Source: Lutibacter sp. (lineage in GTDB: Bacteria > Bacteroidota > Bacteroidia > Flavobacteriales > Flavobacteriaceae). Taken from it: a stretch of 7,236 nucleotides of DNA. Made by a program: the position numbers and the translations under genes. This document shows positions 1 through 6,169 of the stretch, one piece after another (the stretch's first letter is position 1; the number at the start of each line of letters is the position of its first letter). The notes beneath the pieces are model-generated. The model saw nothing but the letters and a program-made list of their open reading frames with translations. It did not search any database and was not told the origin of the DNA. Location of the stretch: assembly GCA_030599055.1 (NCBI GenBank), contig JAUVOS010000125.1, forward strand, positions 1 to 7,236, given 5' to 3'.

Positions 1-204
1 CCAAGAATTAAAAACCCAATACCACTAATCCAAAAATAAAACCATCAACAATCTATGGTTATGACAACTTAAGCATGTATAAAAACATGGTAGGGTATTG
101 TTATGACAATGAAAAACAAATATGTAATTCGCTTAAGAATTTCACAACATGAATTTAGGGAAATAATTAACTATTCACGACCCAATATAAAAAAGGCTCT
201 ATAA
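1..204 (+). mobile_element. Remnant of an IS1595 (IS1016-like) insertion sequence, transposase 5' end only
   Basis: A 33-codon reading frame starts at ATG 103 (second ATG at 109) behind a GGTAGGG Shine-Dalgarno-like stretch and stops at 202-204. Its residues 4-24 (KNKYVIRLRISQHEFREIINY) resemble the N-terminus that I recall for IS1016-type transposases of the IS1595 family. After about residue 24 (near position 174) the resemblance ends and the frame soon stops, so the rest of the transposase is missing. Positions 1-102 would be its leader and promoter side; no terminal inverted repeat could be identified. The fragment is cut where sequence resembling another IS end begins near 195. The family call rests on memory of a short segment, so it is moderate to low in confidence; it cannot encode a working transposase. 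Confidence 0.45.
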
Positions 205-379
205 ATAATTTTGTGTAAACTCCCATCCTTTTGGTTGGATTTTTGAGCGGAGCCCGTTAGGGCAAAGCTCAAGCGAAAAAATCCAACAATTAGACATAGT
301 CTTTTAACCTGTATTCATGCAAAATTATAAACTGAGACCATTGCAATAAATGGGAGTGAAAAGACGGGTTTACAACAGT
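195..379. mobile_element. Possible IS end or IS-derived non-coding debris
   Basis: There is no credible gene between the transposase fragment and the DprA-like gene. GGCTCTATAAATAATTTTGT (195-214) followed by GTAAAC looks like an IS256-type terminal repeat. A sequence beginning GAGACCATTGCAATAAATGG near 333 resembles IS5-family ends. TGTAAAC (214-220) recurs inverted as GTTTACA (368-374). No transposase, matching second end or target duplication is visible, so this is only a suggestion of nested IS scars downstream of the defence block. Confidence 0.25.
234..287. other. Large stem-loop downstream of the DprA-like gene
   Basis: An 11-bp perfect inverted repeat, GTTGGATTTTT (234-244) and AAAAATCCAAC (277-287), encloses a second nested hairpin: GAGC (245-248) with GCTC (267-270), and GCCC (252-255) with GGGC (260-263) around a GTTA loop. 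It lies about 95 bases after the end of the minus-strand operon. It could act as a bidirectional transcription stop, but no U-run follows the GC-rich inner stem in either direction, so it is not a classical intrinsic terminator. It may instead be an internal structure of a degraded IS. Confidence 0.4.
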
Positions 380-1405
380 TTAATTGACACCCTTATTTAC
401 ATTCTCAAATAAATCAAAATCCATATTATTTGTATTGTAATACCCCTGTTGTAATACCTCCATTTTTTTTATAATAGATGGCATGTTATATTGATCAATT
501 ATCATAACACTTGGATCTTTTTCAATAATCTGCCTATTTAAATCATATTTTAGATTATTTGAATTATGTTCTGGATTGTATATAACTACTCTTGGGATTG
601 AATAATTTAGTGCATACTCCATAGCTAGCCTAGAACCGCTATCATTGCCTAAATTATTTTTTGCATAACTGGCTGACAAGAGGATAGAATTACTGAACAG
701 AGCTTGCAATCGGTCTCTGTTTTGATACCTGCTACCTAATTCTTTTTTTGACTTAGCATTAGAAAGATATTCAGTAATCAATAATCCGTCATTTTCTATA
801 ATCTCGTTCGCTAACCCTTTGTTTTTTGCTGGCATAATATTATTTAGCGGACTAGGTAAAATGGCCACAGTATGAGCCTTTGAATCTAGTGCTTGTCTAT
901 GAGCGATAGTATCACAACCAAAAGCCAAACCACTTATAATGGTGGCACCATTATCAACTAATCCAGCAACAACTGTTCTTTCTAGTTTCTCAATATCATC
1001 ATCTGGATCGAGCAACCCAATAACGGCTATATTATTATTTGATGCGCTTAATAGTGATAAATTACCACGATAAAACAAAAAAACTGGCTTTTCACTATTT
1101 TTCACATTCCCCCTATGTAGCGGAAAATCAACATCTCCAATTGCAACAACACCATCGATAAACCCTTCTGACTTGTTTAGTAGTTTTTTAACTAAATTTT
1201 TCTTTTTATTGAAGTCATCTAATGTTACTCGATGAACTGCTTTTGAACTCTTATTTAATAGGGTTACAATCTCATCTTCGCTTTTAATATTGGTTAAATT
1301 CTTTACAATCCACGCTCTACCAATGCCCTTATAAATTATCGCAGTCAGTACATTGATAGCGTTTTCTGTATAAATAATTTTCACCTTGCTTTTTTGTATA
1401 CACAT
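380..1405 (-). CDS. DprA/SMF-like Rossmann protein of a DprA-PPRT type defence module
   Basis: This is a 341-residue protein counted from ATG 1405. An in-frame TTG at 1408 directly follows the upstream stop codon, but ATG is the more likely start (TAG-TTG-ATG), reached by translational coupling. Residues 107-119 (PVFLFYRGNLSLL), 158-169 (SGLAFGCDTIAH), 226-232 (RYQNRDR, for the usual RNR) and 257-266 (GSRLAMEYAL) follow the order of motifs in the DprA/SMF Rossmann fold. Canonical DprA loads RecA on incoming single-stranded DNA during transformation. This copy differs: the usual GSR turn is replaced by IGLLDPDDD around residues 129-137, the first ~85 residues are not recognisable, and no C-terminal winged helix follows. 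It is coupled to a phosphoribosyltransferase gene, an arrangement I recognise as the DprA-PPRT antiphage system. It is therefore probably a nucleotide- or nucleic-acid-sensing defence protein, not the housekeeping competence gene. Biochemical role is unknown. Confidence 0.85.
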   Translation of the reverse strand: MCIQKSKVKIIYTENAINVLTAIIYKGIGRAWIVKNLTNIKSEDEIVTLLNKSSKAVHRVTLDDFNKKKNLVKKLLNKSEGFIDGVVAIGDVDFPLHRGNVKNSEKPVFLFYRGNLSLLSASNNNIAVIGLLDPDDDIEKLERTVVAGLVDNGATIISGLAFGCDTIAHRQALDSKAHTVAILPSPLNNIMPAKNKGLANEIIENDGLLITEYLSNAKSKKELGSRYQNRDRLQALFSNSILLSASYAKNNLGNDSGSRLAMEYALNYSIPRVVIYNPEHNSNNLKYDLNRQIIEKDPSVMIIDQYNMPSIIKKMEVLQQGYYNTNNMDFDLFENVNKGVN

Positions 1406-1408
1406 CAA

Positions 1409-2035
1409 CTAAACGGTTTTAACGGTTTTGCCAATGGCATAAAAGAATACCTTTCTAGCACCTTTGTCTAAAAGTGCTTGTATTGCATCTTCGTCAATGT
1501 TGATTGACTCTGTATACAAATCATCTATCAATAAGATATTCGTATCTTTTACATCATTTGAAATTGAACAAGTTTCTTTTGTAATTCCTGGATAAGGTTG
1601 ATCTCCACTTCCACCATGACCACTTTTGTTTCTATGGGTTGTCCGAGTATCTGCATGTCTGGTAATGAAATTAGTGCCATCATTAAATTCACTTAATCCA
1701 CTTACTACTTCGAGAATTGTAGATTTAAACAGCAATTGATTTTGGTTATAATTTGCCTTTGCTCTTGGGACAACACAAACTGTCAAATTTTTTAATTTTG
1801 TATGTTGAAGAATGTTAGGAAAATCTTTTGATAGAATATTGCCTAATTGTTGAGTACATCCTTGTAAATCAGAATCTTCAAAAGGTGTAATATCATTTTT
1901 AAGTGTACAAATAACATTCTCAATAGTTCCTTCTATATCATGTCTACTGCGTCCGCCTAAATAATCTGAATTGTAGAATGCCTGAATACTTGTATTCAAA
2001 TATTCATTTGGAGAGATTAAAAACTTATTACACAT
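1409..2035 (-). CDS. Phosphoribosyltransferase-like protein of a DprA-PPRT type defence module
   Basis: This is a 208-residue cytoplasmic protein. Residues 167-193 form the PRPP-loop region: a hydrophobic strand, the acidic pair (ILLIDDLYTES), then a helix and GA. This is the signature of type I phosphoribosyltransferases, which bind PRPP and transfer ribose phosphate. The loop is altered: the usual TG(A/G)T is TESI, so ordinary transferase activity is uncertain. Residues 121-150 (start TNFITRHADTRTTHRN, then a GHGGSG stretch) take the place of the ComF-like segment seen in related proteins. ATG 2035 is preceded by a good GGTGG Shine-Dalgarno sequence and overlaps by 8 bases the end of the HAD fragment; its stop abuts the DprA-like gene. 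This tight coupling to DprA supports joint action in defence. Substrate and product are unknown. Confidence 0.8.
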   Translation of the reverse strand: MCNKFLISPNEYLNTSIQAFYNSDYLGGRSRHDIEGTIENVICTLKNDITPFEDSDLQGCTQQLGNILSKDFPNILQHTKLKNLTVCVVPRAKANYNQNQLLFKSTILEVVSGLSEFNDGTNFITRHADTRTTHRNKSGHGGSGDQPYPGITKETCSISNDVKDTNILLIDDLYTESINIDEDAIQALLDKGARKVFFYAIGKTVKTV

Positions 2036-2228
2036 TTTTCACCACCCTAAGTATATTTTTAGATGGAATACCTGCCGAGATAGCTGTTTTTATTTCTGAT
2101 TCACTATCTTCAAACACAACTACAGAACTACCTGATATATGCAAAACAGATAATACATGCTTAAATTTATTAGTTCTTGTCATATTTTCTCTGTAATATT
2201 TACGAGTGAATTTACACTCTCCCCATAT
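2028..2228 (-). pseudogene. C-terminal remnant of a HAD-family phosphatase
   Basis: An open minus-strand frame runs from just after a stop at 2229-2231 to TAA at 2028-2030. The only ATG is at 2183, which would give 51 residues, with a weak AGAGAA upstream. The peptide contains VVVFEDSESEIKTAISAGIP, a clear HAD motif IV (acidic ED...D/E pair followed by A..AGI). It continues upstream of the ATG as KFTRKYYREN, which fits the segment between HAD motifs III and IV. The catalytic N-terminus with the nucleophile aspartate (motif I) is absent, so it cannot be an active phosphatase alone. Its 3' end overlaps the phosphoribosyltransferase start by 8 bases, as in a natural operon, and its 5' part overlaps the ATPase 3' end in another frame. 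Best read as the tail of a HAD gene whose front was lost when the ATPase gene arrived. Translation of a 51-residue peptide remains possible. Confidence 0.65.
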
Positions 2229-4935
2229 TTAATTTATATCCCCTTGTTTCAAAAGCTTTTTTTCCTCCCTCGAGAATTCTACATATACTATTTTGAATTT
2301 TATTATCCTCTATAGCTCCACTTATATATGATAGTGAATCATTATTATTTTCGGCAACTATGACTTGCTCAGAATCTCCATTAACAACTATATTTGCATT
2401 ATGAGTCACTAATATAATTTGTCTGTATTGTTTTAATTCTCTTATAAGTGGTATTAATTCGTTTACAATAAATTCGTTATCCAAATCATCTTCTGGCTGG
2501 TCAAATATAATTGGAGTTGTAAAAGAATTAGTAGCCAAAACCACTCTTAAGTACAAAGTCCCTTTTTGTCCTGCTGATAATTTATCTATAGATTTACTTT
2601 TGTATGTTAGTTCTGGAACAACCTTGATGTATTTACCTCTTAACTCTGAGTCAAAAAATATTTTCTCAATAAAATAAGAAAAATCATCATCTTCCATAAT
2701 TAGATCAAATTCATCAGTATTAAAGAAGTTCACCCAATCATCAAAAGAGTCGATATGAAATTCTTTCTCTATCTTTTCTATAGTTTGAAATTTCCTATTA
2801 TCTATCTCTTTAAATATTAATCCATAAAACTCTTTAGAGTTGAAATCTATATTTACAATAAATTTAATATCGTCTTTAAAAATTATTTTTTTAATTAAAT
2901 CTTGATGGTTTTCACTCTTATTTGACAACAAACTATGCCAAGCACCTTCTAAATTAGATTTTTGTTTTTCATATTCTTGTTTTAATAAATTACCTATATT
3001 TTTCCTACTGCTTTTAAATTTTAATAATTTATTTGAATTTTCTTTAATATCTGCCAGTTTTTTATCTGCATTCTCTATGTTTTTTTGATATAACTCTGCA
3101 TTTTTCAATAAACTTGATAAATCACCAGAATAACCAATATCATTAAATTCTTGTTTTATAGTTTCATTTTCTTTGTTGAATTTATTGAAATAAACATCGA
3201 TAGATGTTTGGATATTATTTAAACTGACTATCAAATTAGAAAAAACATCCGACTCCTCTACTTGGAATTCTTTACTTAAGCCTTCATTGACAGGTATTAA
3301 TCTTCTAGATATTTCACTATTAACACCATCTAAATATTCTTTAAAATCTAAAATATCATATGCTTTTTTATCCGCTCTCTCTATTTTTCCTATATTTTTT
3401 GTATATTTTTCTAAATTTTCTTTATTTGACTCTGTTGTAATTGTTTTAAGTAAATTAACATTACCCCTCTTTATTTTCTCCTGATATTCCTTGCCATTAA
3501 TTAAATTGCTATTATCATCTTCATTATTCAACCATTTTTTAATGTCTCTTATGCTAGTTAAAATTACATTGATATTATTAGATAAATTTTCATTAAAACT
3601 ATCCTCCACACCCAGCATTTGTGTGATTTTAGTTTTTAATGCGGATTTTTCAGTAATTTCTTTAATTTCACTTTGCCTTATAAAAACAAAGTTTAGACTA
3701 TTATACGTCCCGCTATAATTATGAGCATTAGATGCATTATTAGGTTTATTCTCATTGTTATAACCTATAGAAAAATATTCGCTGTCTGAAAAATCACTGG
3801 TACTGTGTACATCTGTCTTTATTTGATCAAATATATTCCCTATATAATTAACTAGTAAGCTTTTTCCAGACCCTCTACCACCTATTATGGTAATTAAATC
3901 TTTATTGAGAGGTATTTGGTTAGTTTTAAATTGTACCTCATCATCATTAAATATTGCTACATCGGCATTAATTGATATTTCTTCAAAATAAGGTTTATTA
4001 AATGCAAATTCAGGGTTTGCTTTTTGAATACAAACTCTTTCTTTTGGTTCATAGGTAATCTGCTTTAAGCCTTCAAAAGTTGGGTTTGCTTTTATCCAGC
4101 AAAATCTGTCAAGATCAGGAATACATAATTGTTTATTATTTGATTTTGAACCGTGATAATCTGAACCGTGAATACAAGGCTTAAGAGACTTGTATTTTTT
4201 TACTATTTTTAAAATATTATCGCTATCGCTATCCCCTAAAAAGTACTCTCTATCTGCCTTGTTAGCAGAAAAAATAAAATCAACTCCTTCGTATATGATA
4301 TTCCTAATACTTCTAAGATTTTTGATTCCAGAAGCGCCGTCAGTACTGTTATTGGAAACTCCTATTAAAGTATTATTCTTGAATTTATCATCTTGTTCAT
4401 TGTATGCTTCAAAAAATTTTTGATAAGTAATTGAAAACTCATTAAGACCCTTAATAAAAGCTTTTTCATCACTCAAAGAAGAATCAGGATCCAATTTTTT
4501 ACCTAATTTAATTAGCGAAGAATGTCTACATGTATGGCTTTCGCCTTGTTGATTATGTTCAAACCTATGTATAAATCTTTTAATTTCATCTATTTCTAAA
4601 ATATCCATATTTGGAATTAAGTGGATATTAATTTTCTTAGCGTCGTTAGTTTCAGGGCTTAACCTTAATTCAATATTTGGCAAAATAAGGTCAACGTTCG
4701 AAATGTCTTCTTTTGTATTTATAACCGACTCATAGCCATCTAAAGAAAAGTAATCTGTTATCCCCAATACAGAAATATCTTTAAGGTTTTTAACCTGCTC
4801 TATAAATTTATCTTGTTTGTCCGCTAAACTATGTCCTTCAAATTGATTATTTTTTGCACAAGTATATATGCTTGGAGCGTGAACATGTAAGTCCCATTTC
4901 CTCCAAATTGACCCCTTATTATTTACCATACCCAT
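2212..4935 (-). CDS. PHP domain-ABC ATPase, TrlF family (Ppl-type antiphage protein)
   Basis: This 907-residue protein has an N-terminal PHP phosphoesterase-like domain: HVH at 17-19, D61 in GITDYFS, E89, H105 in INIHLIPN, and HGSDYH at 256-261, all likely metal ligands. The family hallmark WIKANPTFEGLKQITYEP follows at 280-297. An SMC/RecN-like ABC ATPase comes next: Walker A GGRGSGKS (352-359), a long polar, probably coiled-coil middle (about 470-700), signature LSAGQKGT (from 786), Walker B IIFDQPEDD (809-817) and H-loop VTH (843-845). The end (ILEGGKKAFETRGYK) is the usual family ending, so the gene is complete. Related PHP-ATPases were described as the single-gene Ppl antiphage system; a DNA-sensing ATPase controlling a PHP nuclease or phosphatase is inference. 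ATG 4935 lies 15 bases after the parB-like stop without a clear Shine-Dalgarno site; ATG 4929 is an alternative. It is much more AT-rich than the partition genes. Confidence 0.9.
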   Translation of the reverse strand: MGMVNNKGSIWRKWDLHVHAPSIYTCAKNNQFEGHSLADKQDKFIEQVKNLKDISVLGITDYFSLDGYESVINTKEDISNVDLILPNIELRLSPETNDAKKINIHLIPNMDILEIDEIKRFIHRFEHNQQGESHTCRHSSLIKLGKKLDPDSSLSDEKAFIKGLNEFSITYQKFFEAYNEQDDKFKNNTLIGVSNNSTDGASGIKNLRSIRNIIYEGVDFIFSANKADREYFLGDSDSDNILKIVKKYKSLKPCIHGSDYHGSKSNNKQLCIPDLDRFCWIKANPTFEGLKQITYEPKERVCIQKANPEFAFNKPYFEEISINADVAIFNDDEVQFKTNQIPLNKDLITIIGGRGSGKSLLVNYIGNIFDQIKTDVHSTSDFSDSEYFSIGYNNENKPNNASNAHNYSGTYNSLNFVFIRQSEIKEITEKSALKTKITQMLGVEDSFNENLSNNINVILTSIRDIKKWLNNEDDNSNLINGKEYQEKIKRGNVNLLKTITTESNKENLEKYTKNIGKIERADKKAYDILDFKEYLDGVNSEISRRLIPVNEGLSKEFQVEESDVFSNLIVSLNNIQTSIDVYFNKFNKENETIKQEFNDIGYSGDLSSLLKNAELYQKNIENADKKLADIKENSNKLLKFKSSRKNIGNLLKQEYEKQKSNLEGAWHSLLSNKSENHQDLIKKIIFKDDIKFIVNIDFNSKEFYGLIFKEIDNRKFQTIEKIEKEFHIDSFDDWVNFFNTDEFDLIMEDDDFSYFIEKIFFDSELRGKYIKVVPELTYKSKSIDKLSAGQKGTLYLRVVLATNSFTTPIIFDQPEDDLDNEFIVNELIPLIRELKQYRQIILVTHNANIVVNGDSEQVIVAENNNDSLSYISGAIEDNKIQNSICRILEGGKKAFETRGYKLNMGRV

Positions 4936-4950
4936 AAGATTAACTATTCA

Positions 4951-5265
4951 TTACAAAATTTTGCTTGGAATTTTTAGAAAAGAGTCGCTTAAGTTGTCAT
5001 GACCCATATTTTTTATAAAATCTAAGATAAGTTCCCTAACAGCGTTTGAGTATGTTTCCCTACCGATAAGGCTTAGAAAATCCTCCATTTCGGACGGGGT
5101 TATATATACCATGCGTCCAGCAGTTCTTTTTTCCTTTGGTTGTTTTAATTTTTCTATCTGCTCTTGTGTCATAAGAACTGTAGCGTTTAGGTCAATTTTT
5201 TCTTTTTCCGCTTCCTTAGTCGCGTCTTTAAGAAGTTTTGCACCTCCGAGAGTTTTTTTAGTCAT
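4951..5265 (-). CDS. Small ribbon-helix-helix partition protein (ParB-like)
   Basis: This is a 104-residue basic protein. The first ~50 residues are charged and probably disordered (K/E-rich, with QEQIEKLKQPKEKR). Residues about 51-90 read as a beta strand (RMVYITP) followed by two helices (SEMEDFLSLIG and SNAVRELILDFIK), a ribbon-helix-helix DNA-binding fold. Its place directly behind a ParA-type ATPase, with start ATG 5265 overlapping the parA stop by 8 bases and an ACAGGTG Shine-Dalgarno site, fits the centromere-binding partner of a type Ib plasmid partition system. Such proteins also repress their own promoter; the repeats upstream of parA are the likely binding sites. An antitoxin-type regulator is less likely because no toxin is adjacent. 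Confidence 0.7.
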   Translation of the reverse strand: MTKKTLGGAKLLKDATKEAEKEKIDLNATVLMTQEQIEKLKQPKEKRTAGRMVYITPSEMEDFLSLIGRETYSNAVRELILDFIKNMGHDNLSDSFLKIPSKIL

Positions 5266-5878
5266 AATGCACCTGTGAAGAAATATTGTCTAAATGGCTA
5301 TAGAAAGTCTTAATTTGTGGTATCAAAACTTCATTAATACGGTGTTTCTCTAACCCGTCCCCTACTTCCAATAAATCAAAAAGGGTTTTTTGATAATTAG
5401 CCAGTCTTGAAATGTATCTAGAGGAATTAACCACAAATACAGGATAATTAGGGAAGGTTTCCTCTAACGCCTCTTTGACTTCGGGTATAAGTTTTGTAGC
5501 CGTGTTGTTAATCAAAATCACAATATTCTTATTGTGTTCAGCTAGAGCGTTAATTGTTCTAACTGCGGGTATGTATTCGGACTTAGATTGATAGGATATA
5601 GGGACAATACAAGCGTCTACATACTTGATAACATCTACTAGACGGCTGTCTATGTACCCTCCAAAGTCAAAAACGATATTGTCGCTATCGTCTATTTCTA
5701 TCTGTTTCCCTATCCCAATTTCTACAAAGTCGCCATTTTTGAACATATCGCCGTAAAGTTCTTTTGTGGCGTTTTGCAAATCGTTTGTATAAAGCTTTGA
5801 CCTTTTGTATTGGGCATAGCCTATAGCATGGGTGGTTTTCCCTTGCCTGCCTATTGCCGAGTAAAAAAGAAAGTTCAC
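5258..5878 (-). CDS. parA: ParA-type plasmid partition ATPase
   Basis: This is a 206-residue P-loop ATPase of the ParA/MinD group, close to the usual 190-220 residues of small type Ib partition ATPases. Residues 9-16 (IGRQGKTT) form a deviant Walker A motif in which the characteristic first lysine of KGGxGKT is replaced by Ile. Residues 68-75 (IVFDFGGY) are the Walker A'/switch motif with the expected D..G. ILINNTATK (121-129) matches the strand before the nucleotide-base motif. The start is GTG 5878, preceded by AAGGGCG; the first residues MNFLFYSA form the strand leading into the P-loop, so the start is sound. It is transcribed with the ribbon-helix-helix gene downstream, probably from the promoter at 5910-5937, and should segregate the plasmid to daughter cells. 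The alternative, a ParA-like regulator, is less likely given the operon. Confidence 0.8.
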   Translation of the reverse strand: MNFLFYSAIGRQGKTTHAIGYAQYKRSKLYTNDLQNATKELYGDMFKNGDFVEIGIGKQIEIDDSDNIVFDFGGYIDSRLVDVIKYVDACIVPISYQSKSEYIPAVRTINALAEHNKNIVILINNTATKLIPEVKEALEETFPNYPVFVVNSSRYISRLANYQKTLFDLLEVGDGLEKHRINEVLIPQIKTFYSHLDNISSQVHYD

Positions 5879-5909
5879 GGTTGCGCCCTTAGAAAGTAAA
5901 ATCAGAGAT

Positions 5910-5937
5910 ATTATATCAGTAAATCACAAAATTGCAA
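5910..5937 (-). promoter_or_regulatory. Probable sigma-70 promoter of the parAB operon
   Basis: On the minus strand TTGCAA (5937-5932) and a perfect TATAAT (5915-5910) are separated by 16 bases, about 30 bases ahead of the parA GTG. The spacer contains GTGATTTA, the same motif found in both arms of the inverted repeat at 5971-6043, so a protein bound to that motif would cover the promoter. Confidence 0.6.
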
Positions 5938-6014
5938 TACAAAATTATTAAATCAGATTTAGAAACATAGAAAATTAGTGATTTAGATATACAAAATTAA
6001 TAATGTTGATTTAG
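5937..6014 (+). repeat. Imperfect 26-bp direct repeats upstream of parA
   Basis: Positions 5937-5962 and 5989-6014 start with the same 11 bases (ATACAAAATTA) and end with the same 7 bases (GATTTAG), in register at a 52-base distance and with about 21 of 26 positions alike. GATTTAG occurs again at 5980-5986. These could be iterons or partition-protein operators. Confidence 0.55.
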
Positions 6015-6043
6015 TGATTTTGTATATCTAAATCACTAATTTT
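5971..6043. repeat. Perfect 27-bp inverted repeat, candidate centromere or operator
   Basis: The arms 5971-5997 and 6017-6043 are perfect inverted copies, enclosing a 19-base AT-rich spacer (5998-6016) that itself holds another AGTGATTT. Each arm begins AAAATTAGTGATTTAG and ends ATATACAAAAT. It lies about 90 bases upstream of the parA start in a gene-free region, where small partition operons often keep their centromere and regulatory site. An origin element or a folded RNA is possible. The arms are too AT-rich for a usual terminator and no target duplication marks it as a miniature transposon. Confidence 0.6.
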
Positions 6044-6066
6044 ATTGTTTGCTGTTTGAGAGAAGG

Positions 6067-6080
6067 GATAAGAGCTTATC
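6067..6080. repeat. Short inverted repeat GATAAG-AG-CTTATC
   Basis: GATAAG (6067-6072) and CTTATC (6075-6080) are 6-bp inverted copies 2 bases apart, in the gene-free region between the toxin-antitoxin genes and parA. It could be a protein-binding site; nothing else of note is seen in 6044-6107. Confidence 0.25.
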
Positions 6081-6133
6081 GTTCAGAAGTAGACTTAGTA
6101 GATAAAGCCTTGTTTGTTTTAGCAAGGTCTCTG

Positions 6134-6165
6134 TCCTAGAACCCTAGCTAGGAATTATTTTTTTA
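6134..6165 (+). terminator. Candidate terminator beyond the antitoxin gene
   Basis: TCCTAG (6134-6139) and CTAGGA (6148-6153) form a 6-bp stem with an 8-base loop, followed on the plus strand by a T-rich run (ATTATTTTTTTATT). It would stop plus-strand transcripts entering the antitoxin gene from the par control region. For the minus strand a weaker stem, CCTTG/CAAGG (6108-6112 and 6123-6127), may end the toxin-antitoxin transcript. Confidence 0.4.
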
Positions 6166-6169
6166 TTTT

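Noticed and set aside
234..287. Classical intrinsic terminator for the defence operon
   Set aside because: The GC-rich inner stem is not followed by a U-run in either direction, so only a stem-loop is claimed.
380..1405. Housekeeping competence gene dprA
   Set aside because: Altered motifs, absent C-terminal winged helix and coupling to a phosphoribosyltransferase on a mobile element argue against it.
1406..1408. TTG as start codon of the DprA-like gene
   Set aside because: ATG follows immediately and adds nothing in length; TTG starts are rarer.
1978..2196. Plus-strand frame of 72 codons over the HAD remnant and PRTase start
   Set aside because: It is antisense to two frames with clear domain motifs and shows no recognisable protein features.
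3287..4423. Plus-strand leucine/serine-rich frames of 65-77 codons inside the ATPase gene
   Set aside because: They are complements of the AT-rich, lysine/asparagine-rich ATPase coding strand, which produces hydrophobic-looking shadows.
5937..6043. CRISPR array
   Set aside because: The repeats are imperfect, partly inverted and too few, and no cas genes are present.
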